From Synaphobranchus kaupii (Eukaryota > Chordata > Actinopteri > Anguilliformes > Synaphobranchidae): a stretch of 64,000 nt of DNA. Within the stretch, counting starts at the first letter, position 1. Each line of letters begins with the position of its first letter. A program made the translations under genes and the position numbers. Shown one piece after another: positions 36,855-49,699 of this stretch. The stretch is taken from positions 14,904,452 to 14,968,451 of the forward strand of contig CM056389.1 in the NCBI GenBank assembly GCA_029718625.1, in the 5' to 3' direction. The notes beneath the pieces are model-generated. The model ran no database searches. It was not told the DNA's origin and worked only from the letters and a program-made list of their open reading frames with translations.

Positions 36855-37059
36855 GCTGCGAGCTGTGTCTGCGTTAGGGAGTGTGTGGAGACGAAGCTGC
36901 GAGCTGTGTCTGTGTTAGGGAGTGTGTGGAGACGAAGCTGCGAGCTGTGTCTGCGTTAGGGAGTGTGTGGAGACGAAGCTGCGAGCTGTGTCTGTGTTAG
37001 GGAGTGTGTGGAGACGAAGCTGCGAGCTGTGTCTGCGTTAGGGAGTGTGTGGAGACGAA
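36855..37059. repeat. 41-bp minisatellite, five copies
   Basis: The unit is GCTGCGAGCTGTGTCTGCGT with TAGGGAGTGTGTGGAGACGAA. Copies alternate CTGCGTT and CTGTGTT, so the real period may be a dimer. A CpG in the unit is the site of the alternation, compatible with methyl-CpG decay. Confidence 0.95.
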
Positions 37060-40000
37060 GCAGCGTCCTGCCTGAACACAGAGCCTAAAAGCCAGCTTAA
37101 GGGCGGGGCTCAGTTGCGGTCACATTCGCCCTTCAGCAGTCCCGCGAGCCGCGGGGTCACCGAGAGGTCACCAGGCCATTGCGAGGGACGTGCCAAGAGT
37201 GTTCATGAGGAAACAACTAGTCCGGGGGAGTAATTTATGGATCTGATCCATAAAGTGTCGGTGTGGGTGCAGATTTTTGTTTTAGCCCAGCTACCAATTA
37301 TAGGTGAATCGGGTGTCTTAGTGCCGGGCTAAAGCAAAACCCTGCACTCACGCCGACCCTTTTCGGATAAGATGGCCCACGCCTGCACTAGTCCAAAACG
37401 AAAAACACCCCCCTTCTTACAATTCCACCATTGGAGTGCTCTGACTGTTTGCGGGACTCTATACAGGACCTGCTAGGCAATGCAAGGCACTGAAAACATC
37501 CCAGCCAACATGTAATATTCTCATAAGCTGCTTGAAGGCTCATAAAAGCCCAAGTTCGATTTGATCGCTTATCTGCCTAGCACACGCCCGTATCTGTGGC
37601 TGAGCACACTGCTTGTGTTGTTACACAATATTACCCTTTGCTGCACACAAATATTTACTCAGGCGATGCACCTTGATCAATCGTACAGCTGGGTGGTCTC
37701 TCATCGCACGCCGAGCCTCAGATCTGTAAAAACACTTATTCCACTCCAGCAGCCTAATGTTGCCACGTCCTTTTTCCATTTTCCGCATGGGGAAAAAGGA
37801 AACAAAAAGGAAATCAAGGATCAAACACAACCAGGGAAAAAATAATAATAATTGTCTTGACAACCTGGGTGCACAAAGGATGCTGGGAAGAGATTCCGTA
37901 CAAAAATAGGTTCTGGCCCTACACGTATTCAGTCGCTTAACAAATTAGGTGTAGCTCACTCAAGGGAAACTCTGGACATCTTTCTCTGTGATTAATTGTG
38001 ACTTCCTAAAGCAACCAGGTGAAACAGAACTCTGCCCAAAATCCTTCACCTCAAATGTTTCCACCCAGTCATTGCCCAATTTTTGTATGCAGGCCCAGCC
38101 TGCTGTGCCTCAGACAAATATTTAATTCAAAAATTATTAAAATGATGATGGAAGAAAATTCAAATGAGCACATTGATAGCAAATTCAATTATGGCTCATT
38201 TCAGTAGGAGAAAACATCAAGCTGTGATCTCGCTGAAACACTGTTTCTATTCTGTTGATAATTCCCATTTTTTACTTATTCTATTTTTAACCATCATATT
38301 TCAATTTAATTTCAAATGTAAAGCACACTGGGCTCCAAGTTTTTAAAAATTATGTTATTATTACTATTATTCGGACTGCTAAGCAGGCACATCAAAAACG
38401 CAGTTTCTAACTCAAACTCAGCTAGAGTCAGATACTGTAAGAGAACCCCTGCCCTCACTAAACACCCCACATTCCAGCACCGGTGGAGATCTTTGTTTGG
38501 ATTCGTGGAAGCGCCTCATTTCAGGGTGTAACCTGCGTGTGTCTGGAAGCCTCAATCATGCCCCATGTAAACGCCTTCCACACTCCTTTCACATTATACA
38601 GGCAAGGCAGCAGGCCTTTGGTGTTTATGGGGAGAGGACACTCTCTAATGAGCCCGACCCAAAGAGAGCAAAGTGCCGCGGGTCTCAAAGGTCTCCGTAG
38701 CAACAGTGAAGGGCGCGAGGGAGGGGGAACCCCGGCGGACAGCAGGTTGCGATGAGCTGTGTCAGCGATTCGTTTCACGTGTTTATATCTCTCACGCTGA
38801 ACTTTTCAACGTTAGGCTGACATTCTTGAGGTTTCTTTTTTTGTTTTTGTTTTAGTGTTTAGGGATGAGTCCAAATCAGAACGGTGATTGAGTGCCGATA
38901 CTCATTTACATCACATTACATTCATTTGTATCCTCCAGATCGACGGAGAGTAGTGGAGAACATCAGTGTTCCTCTCAGAGATTCAAGAATGCGGTATCAC
39001 CAAGAAGCCATAGAGGCCCATTTATAATCACTAAGGGCCTGATTTACTAAGATCTAAAAACTTTTAGCACATGCAAAACCGGTAACATGACCAATGATTG
39101 GTCATGGTATTTGTTTTGCACCAATCATTGGTCGTGTTATTAGTTTTGCGTGTGCTAAAAGGCATTGAGTAAAAGGGTCTGAGTAAAGAAGGCCGTAAGT
39201 GTAACGTTAATAACAGCAACGGCATTTTATATTTTAACAAGAAAGTACGATTAGAGAGGGCTACACTATAACATTACCCAAAGGGAAATCCAAGGTAAAG
39301 AGAGAGGAGAAAGGATATTTAAAGGAGGTCATGGGAGCCATGGAGGTGATGAGTAGGGTATGCTCATAGTATAATTATGATTATCTGCTATGAGGCTTCA
39401 TTAGTGCTCACCACTCAGCAGGTCAGTGGGGAGTGAGGCTGATGATTCAAGCTTTCTTTCATTCGACAGCATGAGATTATCTGAATAGATTGCTAGTCTT
39501 TTGTTACAGTACGTACCACACACTTTTCAGACCACGATCACAGCTGCACGTTTTTAGCAAAATATAGAAAAGAACTGTCTAAAGGAAGATTACTATATTT
39601 CACCATTCACCATATTCGGTATCATATTACCACAATGGTGGATTTAGATTTATCGCACAGCTCTATGCTAATTGCTGACACCTGTTTTATTCATTACATT
39701 ATATGCAAGGTCCTCGTGAATGACGAAATGTGAATGGTGCAGAAATGTTTAAAATGACTAATGCATAGATACCCTTTACAAATGAACTTAATCAAATTCA
39801 TAATTATTATACAACTGGCTGACAAATGAATAGACGGATCAGTCAATGGAAATGTTAGAAAGAGAAGTCAATCAGCTTTTCAAGGAGTTTAGCGTTGCAG
39901 TCTAAACATAGATCAGTGGGAGAAATGAGTGAAATCATGTCCTTGAGTCATGAGGATGTACTCCATTCTGATGACAGCATTTAAGGCGGTTTGAAACAAC

Positions 40001-40780
40001 ATGTTTGAGGCCTGTATTCCATCAACCGTTTGAGGCCTGTATTCAGTCAACATGTGTCTTAAACTCTGACTTATAATTGCAATTGTTACATTTTTTTAGT
40101 CACAAACTCAGTTTGGCGAGTTCAGCCAACACTAAAACGAACTCGCCCAAATGAGTTTGTGAATTAGAAGTGGAATGTTTGCATTTGCTTGTATTTCAAA
40201 GTTCAGCATAAATGTTCATAGAATACACAAACATTGTATCATACAGCCTAAAATAACTGTCGGTTTTGCAAGCTAGTTTTAGTATTCACTGAAGAAAAAT
40301 GAAAGAAAAATAATTGTTGATTTTAATTAACACTGTGGACAAATATTGGACGGAATGCCAGGCCGCCAGCCAATGTTTTAATCATCAGCAACCCACTCGA
40401 CTGACCTGCCAGACTGAGAGCACGTTTTGTCTGAAGTGAAGCCATCGTGAAAAAAGCAATGCACGTATTTGACATGGCGTGGTAAGTGTTGCGACGTGTT
40501 GGCCGGAATTTTCCTACTACATCTACTCAGCCCATTTACTCAGAGACCGGAGTAAATCATGCTTTTGAATGGCGCTCAAAGATTCCTTTAACACAGTAAC
40601 CGCTTAAAACCCACACATGCTGCTATGACATACTGGTGCAGACAGATGGATTCATTTTATTCAGGACTTAACCGAGTTTTACATCACTAGTAAATCTGCC
40701 CGGTAAAAGTAACAGATGGCATAATAATGTATCCTTTTGCTTGATATACCCGCTCCTTTCCGCACAGCTGTATTTGAGAA
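37060..40780. other. Non-coding stretch, no gene seen
   Basis: Apart from the MITE at 39035-39198 I see only unique AT-rich sequence with short open frames lacking family resemblance or splice context. Confidence 0.5.
39035..39198. mobile_element. Palindromic MITE copy 1 (GGGCCTGATTTACTAA family)
   Basis: The left end is GGGCCTGATTTACTAAGATC and the right end a degraded complement (GAGTAAAGAAGGCC). The centre is built from CCAATGATTGGTCATG and CCAATCATTGGTCGTG around TTTTGC boxes. It is related to 56896-57063. Confidence 0.7.
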
Positions 40781-41240
40781 GCATCCGCTGTGAGGCACTC
40801 CACTGGCGGGGGGGCGGGGGGGGGGGCCTTTCAACGAGTTTTCGAAGCGGTTGCTTTTACTGGAAATCGGGGCGGCGGTGGGTTGAAGCGCGAGAACCGC
40901 GGTTATGCGTTAGGCTCAAGGGTTTAAGTGCGGAGCGGAGTTTCTCTGGATGCGTTTTTCGCGATCGCCCTCGAATGCCTACTTCAGATGAAATGTTAAG
41001 AGCGCGAGATCGCGCGGATAAAAAGGCGAGCGGCGGAGATGCCCTGATAGGACATTACGGGCGCGCCAGCTGCGGAGCGGGAAGGGTAACTATGAGAGAG
41101 ATTAAGCCCGTATAACGGCGGGAGAGAGATGATTCACTGCGCCATTGTGCGGGTTAGCGGTTCACGGTGTGAAGGCTACAGCGTTCCCCTGAAGGTGAAG
41201 GCAATGGCCGGGACCGAATGAGCACTTTAACGTTCCGAGG
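40780..41240. promoter_or_regulatory. CpG-rich patch with TATA-like box
   Basis: A G-run (GGCGGGGGGGCGGGGG-like) is followed by CG-dense DNA (CGCGAGATCGCGCGG, GGGCGCGCCAGC). A TATA-like GATAAAAAG at 41017-41025 precedes GGGCGCGCC, and a possible plus-strand donor (GAAGG|GTAACT) lies near 41087. This resembles a promoter for a non-coding transcript or an alternative first exon, but nothing proves it. Confidence 0.35.
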
Positions 41241-42179
41241 GGATGGGCGAGAAAGGCGGAGTAGGCAACACTGTATATAAGTATATATATAAAAAAAAAT
41301 AATAAATCCACAAAAAAAGACAGGACTCAAGGTAGCCTAATGGCCGACACCGGGAGAACTCTGACGTGTTTCGGAACGTCAGTGGTGTTCCCGCCGGCAC
41401 CTCCGGATTGCTCTAACCACATTCCCCCAGCCGGGCTGTCACAAACTCTCCCTGCACAGATACTGCAATGATGAAAAAGAGTGGAGGCAGAGCAGGGCCA
41501 TAAATCTGCAGAGGATATGATTTATTATAAAGGGATAATGGCGTGTTCCACCTCTGAAAATTGATCCGCACGTCCCCCCGGGACTGTTGTCAGTATTCCA
41601 CCCCCACCCCACCCCATCGCCTCCCTACACCGCTGATGGGATCTCCAAACACCCCCCCGCTCACTTAATATATCTTATTTATTCCTTCCACTGTATGCCC
41701 TGCCTTTGGCCATGTGTTCCATCAGATTGTTTGTCGCTGAGTTCCAGACATGTTTAATATAAGTTTCCCCCCACACATTAGACTTGATTGTATTGCCCAT
41801 TCTTTATGATTGCTGTTTGCATATTTCACGCTCCCGCTTCTATTGATTTTAGGCTGACTGCACGTGTTTATCATGGATGGCATGAGCTTAAATTAATGGG
41901 GTTAAATGAGAGGGACAGGCAGAAAAGCCATTAGACGTTTAAAAAAAAAAAATGTTTTTTTGCTATTCCAGAGAAGCGGGAGGAAAAAGTGTTTAAAAGT
42001 GCACGTGGTTTCCCTTTCATTCCGAGTTAATTTGCTGTGAAGTGCATAATGACAGGCTTGCCGTCTCCGGCAGGTGTCCGTCTCATTTGTCAGCACTGCT
42101 ACTCCCATAGCCCCCCCCCCCCCCCAAATGTGACACAACACCATCTGGCCTCTGTCAAAGAGCTGATGAGCCCAAAACT

Positions 42180-42320
42180 CCGAGGTCCTCCTAGAGCTGG
42201 GACCAGCCAATAGCGGCGCGGTTCTCTTCCGCGAGCGGCTTCCAAGAGCCAATCGGAAAAAAAGGTTCCATTTAGGAGCAGCAGCCCCATCGCCGGGTCC
42301 GGGATTGGTCTCAATGCAGG
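42180..42320. promoter_or_regulatory. Cluster of three CCAAT boxes
   Basis: AGCCAATAGCGGCGCG (about 42207), GAGCCAATCGG (about 42249) and the reverse ATTGG (about 42304) fall within 100 bases of GC-rich DNA. Spaced CCAAT boxes bind NF-Y and mark promoters and enhancers. A poly-C run and a CCTCCC-rich tract flank it. Confidence 0.4.
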
Positions 42321-42599
42321 AGCTACGGCTCCGGAGCTGATCCCCCCCCCTCCCCTCCCCTCCCTCTCCCTCTCCCCCCAAACATCTTTTTCCCTGAGTT
42401 ATTGAGCCATGGATCTCAAGGTTTCCAAGCCTCAGCAATTCTGTCCACTTCACTGGTCTGATTCATCCGGCGGTCCTCCATAAATTCCGCAGAGCGTTTT
42501 CGCCTCCTAACATTTGATTTACGCCACGGGGGGAGGCAAGACTATTTATTAACACACCATCAGGCTTTTAATTCAGTCGCCATGCCGCGTGAATCGGAA

Positions 42600-42636
42600 A
42601 AGGTGGGGCGGGGGGAGGGGGGGGGGGGGGGGGGCG
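42600..42636 (+). other. Poly-G tract with G-quadruplex potential
   Basis: GGTGGGGCGGGGGGAGGGGG followed by a longer G-run. Similar tracts lie at 2411-2440, 17476-17493, 40806-40828 and 58043-58073. Confidence 0.85.
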
Positions 42637-43499
42637 ATCAATAATCAGGATTGTTTCAATACAGCAATGCATGCAGTACATGTTTTTAACTTTTTTTTTT
42701 TTACGGAGAGAAAGCAGTGGCCTGCCGGCCATAGTGAGTGGCACACTGAGGTCACACAGGATCCGTTAGCAGTCTGTGTAGACGCGTACCCCGAGACGGC
42801 GCAGGGGACCGGGGCGTGCCCTTCAGTGAGACTCGGGACCCCGGGACCACGGGGCCACGGGGCCACGGGGCGAGGGAGCTCTCCCCGGCAGAAGGGAACT
42901 ACGGCGCCTACCGCTCACGGGACGCGTCCTGGCAGGCCTTTTCTGCGGACCGCCACATCGCCGCGAGGCCTTGGTGCGCGGCCAGGACCCTGCTCTGCTC
43001 CTGTGCCAGGAGTCTGTTTAGGTTCGGAAAGCTAGCCACTGTCGCCGGGCGGAATAGGTGGTAAAAAGCTCCTCTGACTGATAACATACGAACATCATCC
43101 TGGGACCCGGCCTGAAAACATGTGTATTAAAATTTTTTGATGTAATACAAGTGTCTTGTATGACAAAAACATGTTACAGCGAAAAAACTTTCAAAAACAT
43201 AGTTTATTTTATTCATATTGAATGAGCCTTTTAGTGTAGGTTTCAGCACACTAGAATATATGGTTCTTGAGATTAAAGCCAGAGACTCATGTACCCTACA
43301 GGAGACATACATTAAGGAGCATATCATATTTCAGACTGAGCTGAGAACCATCTTGGATATGCCTCACCCCCTGTGTGATTTGATTGTTCCTTTCCAACTT
43401 TCGCTCTCTCTCTCTTTGATGATTGTACTGGCCTTTTCCAGCATCTCTGAGTCATTGATAAACCGGGAGTCGTTTCTCGAGGGGCGGATAAAGCCCTGA

Positions 43500-43870
43500 G
43501 TGAGGCTTGACCTTCCTAGCACGGGCGCCAGATACAGCGGCGGGAATAGCAGCCGTGAGTCACGCTCTCTCACGGCGACGGCGCGGGTCAGCTCCGCCCA
43601 CGTACGCCGGCACAGCCTCAACAACCGCCCCATAACACACAGCCCCCGCAGGGGAGCGCCGCCATTTTGCGACGCCTGGGTGGCGGGAACCCGCTTTGGG
43701 CGCAGTTTTACAGCGGTAAACGCGAAGCGTCCACCCGTGTTTTAGTCAGGCCGGGAGACGGATGGCCACGCCCCGCCATCTTAGCCGCGGTCGTTCGTCA
43801 GACGGCGTTCAACAGAGGCGCTGGCACGGTGGGTGAGTGAGGACGCGTGAACCTCGGCGCTAGCCTTCAG
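43500..43870. promoter_or_regulatory. CpG island-like patch with YY1-type boxes
   Basis: It is CG-dense over about 350 bases. On the minus strand it carries CAAAATGGCGGCGC (about 43668-43658) and TAAGATGGCGGGGC (about 43783-43773), both close to the YY1 site AANATGGCGGC that often overlaps start sites of housekeeping genes. A GTGAGT donor is on the plus strand at 43833, and a GTGAGA donor on the minus strand at 43573 closes a 20-codon open frame from ATG 43633. This may be a promoter of an unrecognised gene, perhaps bidirectional. Confidence 0.45.
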
Positions 43871-44359
43871 CTCCGGGGCAGGACGCGCTCATCGCTCTCA
43901 GCGCTTCCAGTGACACTGACAGGTAACTCTGAGCGGCGAGGAGGAGATTAATATGGGAATCGATCCAGCTGCCATACCCCAACACCCATGAGGCCTCAAG
44001 TAGCCACGGTAGGGTTTGAGAGGAGAAAATGCAAGTGCTTCTGGCCTCTGTGGAACTCCCAAAATTCTGGTCTTGCTGCCATAGCAACAGCTCACTTGTG
44101 ATGCCATGTAAAAGAATGTTCAAATCTAGTATTCATCACTGGTAAAATTGGATTGTTCAATATGATAAAGTGCAATTAAGCTGAACATAGGCAAATTAAA
44201 ATTTGAATCAGTATTTTGATGCTATAAATACTACTAATCTGTAATACATATGCAGCTATAGGCAAAGTAACAATAATAAAAATTCATCATAGTCTGCTGA
44301 AACTAATTACTGTAGAAGCAGTGGGCCTCGGGAATTCACTGGTTTTACTTCATCTCGCA

Positions 44360-44720
44360 AGTCCTCTCTGTGAGACTAAGACGACGGTGGGCTTCAGAGA
44401 GTAGAGTTCACAAAAGCGATCGACGGTTGACGCACCTGCTTTTAAGGAGGAGCCAAAAGCAGAACAAGCAGCACACGCCGGGGAGAAAGCGGTTCAAACC
44501 GTGCCAGGGGTTTGTCAAGCGGGAGCGGAGCGGCGCTCCGGCTCAAACAACATCTGGTCTCCTCTGCGCCGTGGTTACCGGATACGCTATCCTGGCTTCT
44601 CATTAAAGCAGCCTGCCTGCGCATCTCCTCGCCAGGGGGAAACCGGCCTACCGGCTTCCTGGCGGCCCTGCCAATAAGGTGCGGTAGGGGCGGTCCCCAA
44701 TGCGGCCGTAATCCGGGAAG
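44360..44720. other. GC-rich stretch, no gene recognised
   Basis: A moderately CG-rich segment (AAGCGATCGACGGTTGACGC, GCGGAGCGGCGCTCCGGC) between AT-rich flanks. The short open frames have no family resemblance. Confidence 0.3.
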
Positions 44721-44739
44721 CAGGAAGTGAAGATTTTGT

Positions 44740-47700
44740 CACTTCCTGGAACAGTTCAAATTAATTGGGAGATGTTGAGATATTGAGCTTTGCCCGCTAA
44801 AGCATGCAATGCATGAAACGCAAACTTCAACATCCTGGAATTGAAGGCCCGTGTTCTTTGTGAACTCCAGCAAGGTTGTGAAGTGAAGCCAGAGAACACA
44901 GCGCCTCAAACAAGCACTATTCGAACCTTGTATGTATTTCACAGCATTTCTGAAAGACTGCTCCTAGATTTCTGCCTAGATTAGCAAATCAACATCAACA
45001 CTTTTGAGCTGAAAGCAAGTCGTGGACAGAGTATGAATGCTGTATACCTTTCCAAAGTATATTTTATAGTTCAGCCAAGGACATAAAACTTAAAAAAACC
45101 TAGGAATTAAAAAGTATCCCTATCCAACAATCGGACTAGGACATTGTTAATGACTAACATAAAAATTTAAACAAGTTACTTGAACAACGGTAAATTTTCC
45201 CCACAATTGTACAAAAATAGCAGTTTTACAAAAAAAATAGTATTTTTTCCATCAACCCGTGATATACACCATATGGGTGAAAAATGTCATTAGACACAAC
45301 ATTCAAATTTTCAGTGATACTGTATCAGTAAGTTCCTGACGCAAGACATGCTTGCAGAACAGATTGTATTGCAGGTTCCAGATTGGTTGCATTTGATTTT
45401 GTGGAACAGATTTTATTGTAATTTTATATCCTAAATCTGTGCAATCTGTTTTAGCATATATTTATTCTATAGTTCTTTTGTTGTTTTTTGCACATCAAAA
45501 AACTAAATAATTACCCGTGAAAGTAATGCACTGTGTGTAGTTTCAGTAAGATGAACATGAAGTTGAGGCAGAAAAATGTATTGGTTTTTGCTTGAATTTA
45601 TTTTTTATCTGAAAATGTGTATGGTGTTGTATTTGTACCACAATAAGGACAAAGAACTTTGTACAAATTTGTATATGGGTACAATTCTCAGCATTGACAT
45701 ATAACAGCATTGACTGCATAGAAACAAAATCACACACATGGTTCTTCAGGAAGTGTATTTGAATTCATTTATATAAACCATGAAAAACAGGCTTCTGCCT
45801 GCTTCACCACAGGACACACTAGAAGAGCTAAGCATGTTGGAGGGGTCACATGGGGTTCTGGAAGCTTCACCTGAGCTGTTTTTACAGTGGGTCCAGGCCC
45901 ATCACCACGTGATCACTGGAAGTGAACAGTGGAACAGACGCGCTGGCCCACGTGGAGCGAGGGGGGGCCGCCAGGGTCTCGCAGACCTCACGCAGGGGCC
46001 GAGGAGCGACCACCAGATTGCCTTGGAGCCTTTCGGCTGCCAACGTGGAGGCCTTATCTCGTGCCACTTCTGGAAGCTTCTTTCTTCCCAGAGAGAGCAG
46101 CTCGCTCGCTCGCTCGTTCTACTTCCAAAAGAAAAAAAGAAAACTCAAAAGAAAACTATTTTATTTATGGCGAAAATAAATTCTAATTATTTAAGGACGT
46201 TTTTCATTTGTAAGACCCCTTTACCATTAAAAGGCACTTTTTTTTTGCTGTGAATGTACCAGCCCAAAAGCTGCAGATGGCTCAATTCTGGAATAATAAC
46301 AGACCAACATTAGCTCCAAAGCACTCATTGTGTCCAAGCCAATAACAGAGGGCTGGAGGTAATTTGAAGGGACAGGATGGTGGCTGTGCCAGGGTAGGAG
46401 GACTTATTAAATTGTGTAGACCAGCGTCATTTTGTGAATAATTCTGAAGGTAAAAAAAAGGAATAGCATTAACAGAGTTACATATGAATATTTTCACTGG
46501 CACAGAGCATAAGAAAAAATAAATAAAAATGGAAATCTAATTAAGTGCTTTTATAATTAAGAACAGCAGTCGATCATGATAAACGCACCTGTCAGATTAT
46601 GCACGATTAGAAAAATGAGAGAATATGAGCGAAATGGGGAATTGAAACTGTAGCGGGGTCAACGAAACTATTAACATCAAATTAGTTCTATTTGTGAGGA
46701 GGCTGCGTGTGGGAAATCGTGTTCCATAGCAAGACGCACGGCGGAGAGCGGCGTTTTATTGCTAACTATGTTTAGCCCGTACTTCACTCATTATTGCTAT
46801 AAATAGACGGGTCTCAAATTTCCCTGCAAAGTCAATAATGGAGGCTTGTCCTTGGAAACAAGATACAAGGATCTCTCCTTTTTAGAAACATTTTTTATGC
46901 ATCTTTATTTTTAGCAAGCAGTACCTGATGGCTTATACAGTCAACAACACAATGAATTACAATGAGTTGATGTGATGCATCTACTGTATTTCACTAGGCG
47001 TTCTTTATGGGAATATTTCACAGCAGTGGATTCAAGACTTCATTATAATCTATACAGGGCGACATTTGCTGTCCAACAAGGCTGCTGACAAAGGAAAGGG
47101 AAACCCTGAGGGGCAGCAATCTCCGCAACATTTATTAGGTTAGATTAGTGCGGTTTTTGCAATCTATTTTTTTTTTTTAAGTGAATACCACAGTCAGCTT
47201 GAGTTCAGAGCCAAAGAAATACTAAATGAACCCAGGCTGTGGAAAAATGTAAGAAAACATAAATCCTGAAACGCAGCTTCACAGTCTGCCTTGGTGCCAC
47301 ACTGCAATGCACGCTATTCGCACGGCCCCCCCAGAGAGACACCGAATCCTACTCGCGCGCAAATTCTGTCTTCTGATAAACAAAGAAATAAGAGGCGTGA
47401 AAACGCCACGTGTCATTTGTTCTTCCGAAGACAGACCGTCACTTCCTTCTTTAATCATTGGCCGCATCAGAGGGCCCTGTTTCGGCCGTGGCGAGGCAGC
47501 TGTCAAACTCACTTGACTGTTACGGGTGAAAAGAGGCAGATATGAAGCGGTTCGGGTATTTTAAGGACGCGCACGAACAGAGCGCGCCCTAGGTGGACTG
47601 GTAATAACCCTTTGATTCAAATTCAACCCCTCCGCTTGGCGGCGTTTGGGTAATGAGAGTGCACTGACCGACCGGTCAGAACTACCCCGACGTCTTTAAA

Positions 47701-48500
47701 TAAGCATTTGTGTTTGCGTTCGTGCTAGCTACAATGTTTGTCTTCAGAGCCTGGGGTTCTTGGCTATTGTTTAACATAGTTTAATGCTCATCGGGGGTGG
47801 CGTTGTTCTTATTTGTATAACTTAGTTTAATGCTAATAGGGTAGTTGACAACTTTCCAATCCAGTGTGCACTTCTTGCGCTTACGTCTCTCTTGGGACTA
47901 TGCCTGGCCCCTCGAGAGAATTACTGGACTTCGATCCCTGATTTTTACACTCCTGTTATCCAAATTTCTCTGGATAACAGTGTCTGCTAAACGCCAGGAA
48001 AATAAAGTGCAAATGTTCGCAATGCAAAAAAGTTTATAGCCATACATTTTATCAACAGCTGCAAATACAATTAACACAAAAAGGAACAGGTATTAAAAAC
48101 AACTCATTTTGTCTTTCTCTGTGATGGATTTTTCTATCACATTGTAACTTTTTTTTTTGGTACTTTCTTCACCTTTAGGTAAACTGGCATTATAGACATA
48201 CAGTGCTCCCACAGTAAAAGTACAATTTTTTTTTTTCTTGTGGGTTTTTAATGACCATTAAAGTAATAGCATGCACCCTGGTAATCCAATCCACAACAGC
48301 AAACATATTATCCCATAGCGCGCACACAACGCAAGTGCTGAGAGAAGCAGGAAGTAAATTACTGTACCAACCTCGTCGCAACTATAATTTTTCGCCATCC
48401 ACTGCCTTTTTCTTGAGTCTAAAATAACTATACATTCCCAGACCAATTACAGTTAATCATTGGAAAGTATTTTAGCGCTGTCACAATACGGCACGGCAGT
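44740..48500. other. Non-coding stretch, unique AT-rich sequence
   Basis: Only short open frames, a (CTCG)n run near 46100, and a SINE tail at about 47962-47996 are seen. A 157-codon frame at 45780-46253 is not supported as a gene. Confidence 0.5.
47880..48008 (+). mobile_element. Partial SINE, plus strand
   Basis: The 3' tail TTCTCTGGATAACAGTGTC with TGCTAAACGCC is the plus-strand form of the tail seen at 17577 and 9145. The tRNA-like head is too degraded to delimit. Confidence 0.5.
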
Positions 48501-48702
48501 ATTCTGCCGGCACTGACAACCTGGGGAGCCGTTAGAAGATAAACCAAAAGGCAGTTTCCACCGAGCTGCTCGCGGTGTAATGGGCACGTCAAGACGGAAA
48601 TCGCTGTTTGGAGTGGCTTCTAGACCAAAAAGGAAGGAAAAACAATAATTCAGGCGGGCTCAGACGCCAGCGAGCCCCGTAGACACTTAAAAGGGCGGAC
48701 AG

Positions 48703-48976
48703 GGGGAGGAGGAGGAGGAGGAGGAGGAGGAAGGAGACGGCGCAAAGAGGCACCGGCTCAACAATCACAAAGCGATCGGTCCTGTACCAAGCCACCAGCT
48801 ACTTATAAGCTTTACTTAATAGCCAATGGAGGGTTGCCAGATGCTTTTAATTGTGCGAGGGCCCTGTTTATTATGACTGATGAAGTGATACCTAACAGGA
48901 GAGGCTTAACAAGTCCAGACATCTGTGCGGCAGGAGCATCTTCTAGGGGGTGGAGGGGGCTAGGGGGGTGCGCACA

Positions 48977-49008
<32 letters not shown>

Positions 49009-49034
49009 CACGCACACACACACACACACACACC
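48703..49034. repeat. (GGA)n and (GCAC)n/(CA)n microsatellites
   Basis: A GGA run at 48703-48731, then GCACGCAC repeats merging into (CA)n at 48968-49033. These account for Leu-rich and Arg-Thr-His frames on the two strands. Confidence 0.92.
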
Positions 49035-49059
49035 AGAAAGGGAAGGGTGAAATAGGGAG

Positions 49060-49500
49060 GATATACGAGGCGAGAGGACAGGGGGATTCGGGGAGCGGCG
49101 CAGACCCCACAGAACGGCATTGGGCTCATCAGCTGAACACACAAGCACACCTGTGAGCCTTCCCCCAGTGCGCAGCCTCAGCACTGAGGGTGGGTCCCGA
49201 ACATCTGCTGGCGGCCCACGGCTGCTGTTAATTTCCCCCGCTCCCACGCGGGGCTTTCTGCTAATTAAGTGGATGGAGCAGCACTGCACAAAAAAGCTGC
49301 CTGCTACAGTTAGGCGGTGCGCGCCGCAGCCCGCCCGCCAGCCCCAGTGCATGCTGGGACCGCGTTTTATTTGTGCTGCAGTCGCGCACACGCCCCGCGC
49401 AAACATACAGGCGTCCTCCATCTTTACACAACGTGGTCGCGGGCCTTCGCCGCCCAGATATGCTGGCACGCCTACCTGCCGTGGTTAGCGCGCACAATGA
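49060..49500. promoter_or_regulatory. GC/CpG-rich patch
   Basis: GGCGGTGCGCGCCGCAGCCC, CGCACACGCCCCGCGC and CACAACGTGGTCGCGGGCC within about 400 bases. No exon was recognised; it may be regulatory. Confidence 0.25.
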
Positions 49501-49699
49501 CGTACGGACATGAAAATACGTGGAGCGGAGAGAACTGGTCCGTCGTTTCTTTTCCCAGGAGCAACTTGATCATAAATTTGTAAAAGCTGATTAATCCTGC
49601 TCTGTACCTTCAATACATGGCGAATATGATTTCCGAAACAAGTTACCATGCAGTGCTGCTCAGGTGTCATAATTACCTCAGTATTCTAGGCAAGGATTA

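Noticed and set aside
41902..42453. 183-codon open frame on the minus strand
   Set aside because: Built from poly-C/poly-G and CCCTCC tracts; the segment looks regulatory rather than coding.
42589..43035. 148-codon open frame on the plus strand
   Set aside because: Begins in a poly-G tract and runs through short GGGGCCAC repeats; no family match.
45780..46253. 157-codon open frame on the plus strand
   Set aside because: No recognised domain; two overlapping frames are equally open, as expected of GC-rich non-coding DNA.
48589..48795. Leu-rich leader-like peptide on the minus strand as clmp exon 1
   Set aside because: The Leu run comes from a (GGA)n microsatellite, and no donor in the right phase follows.
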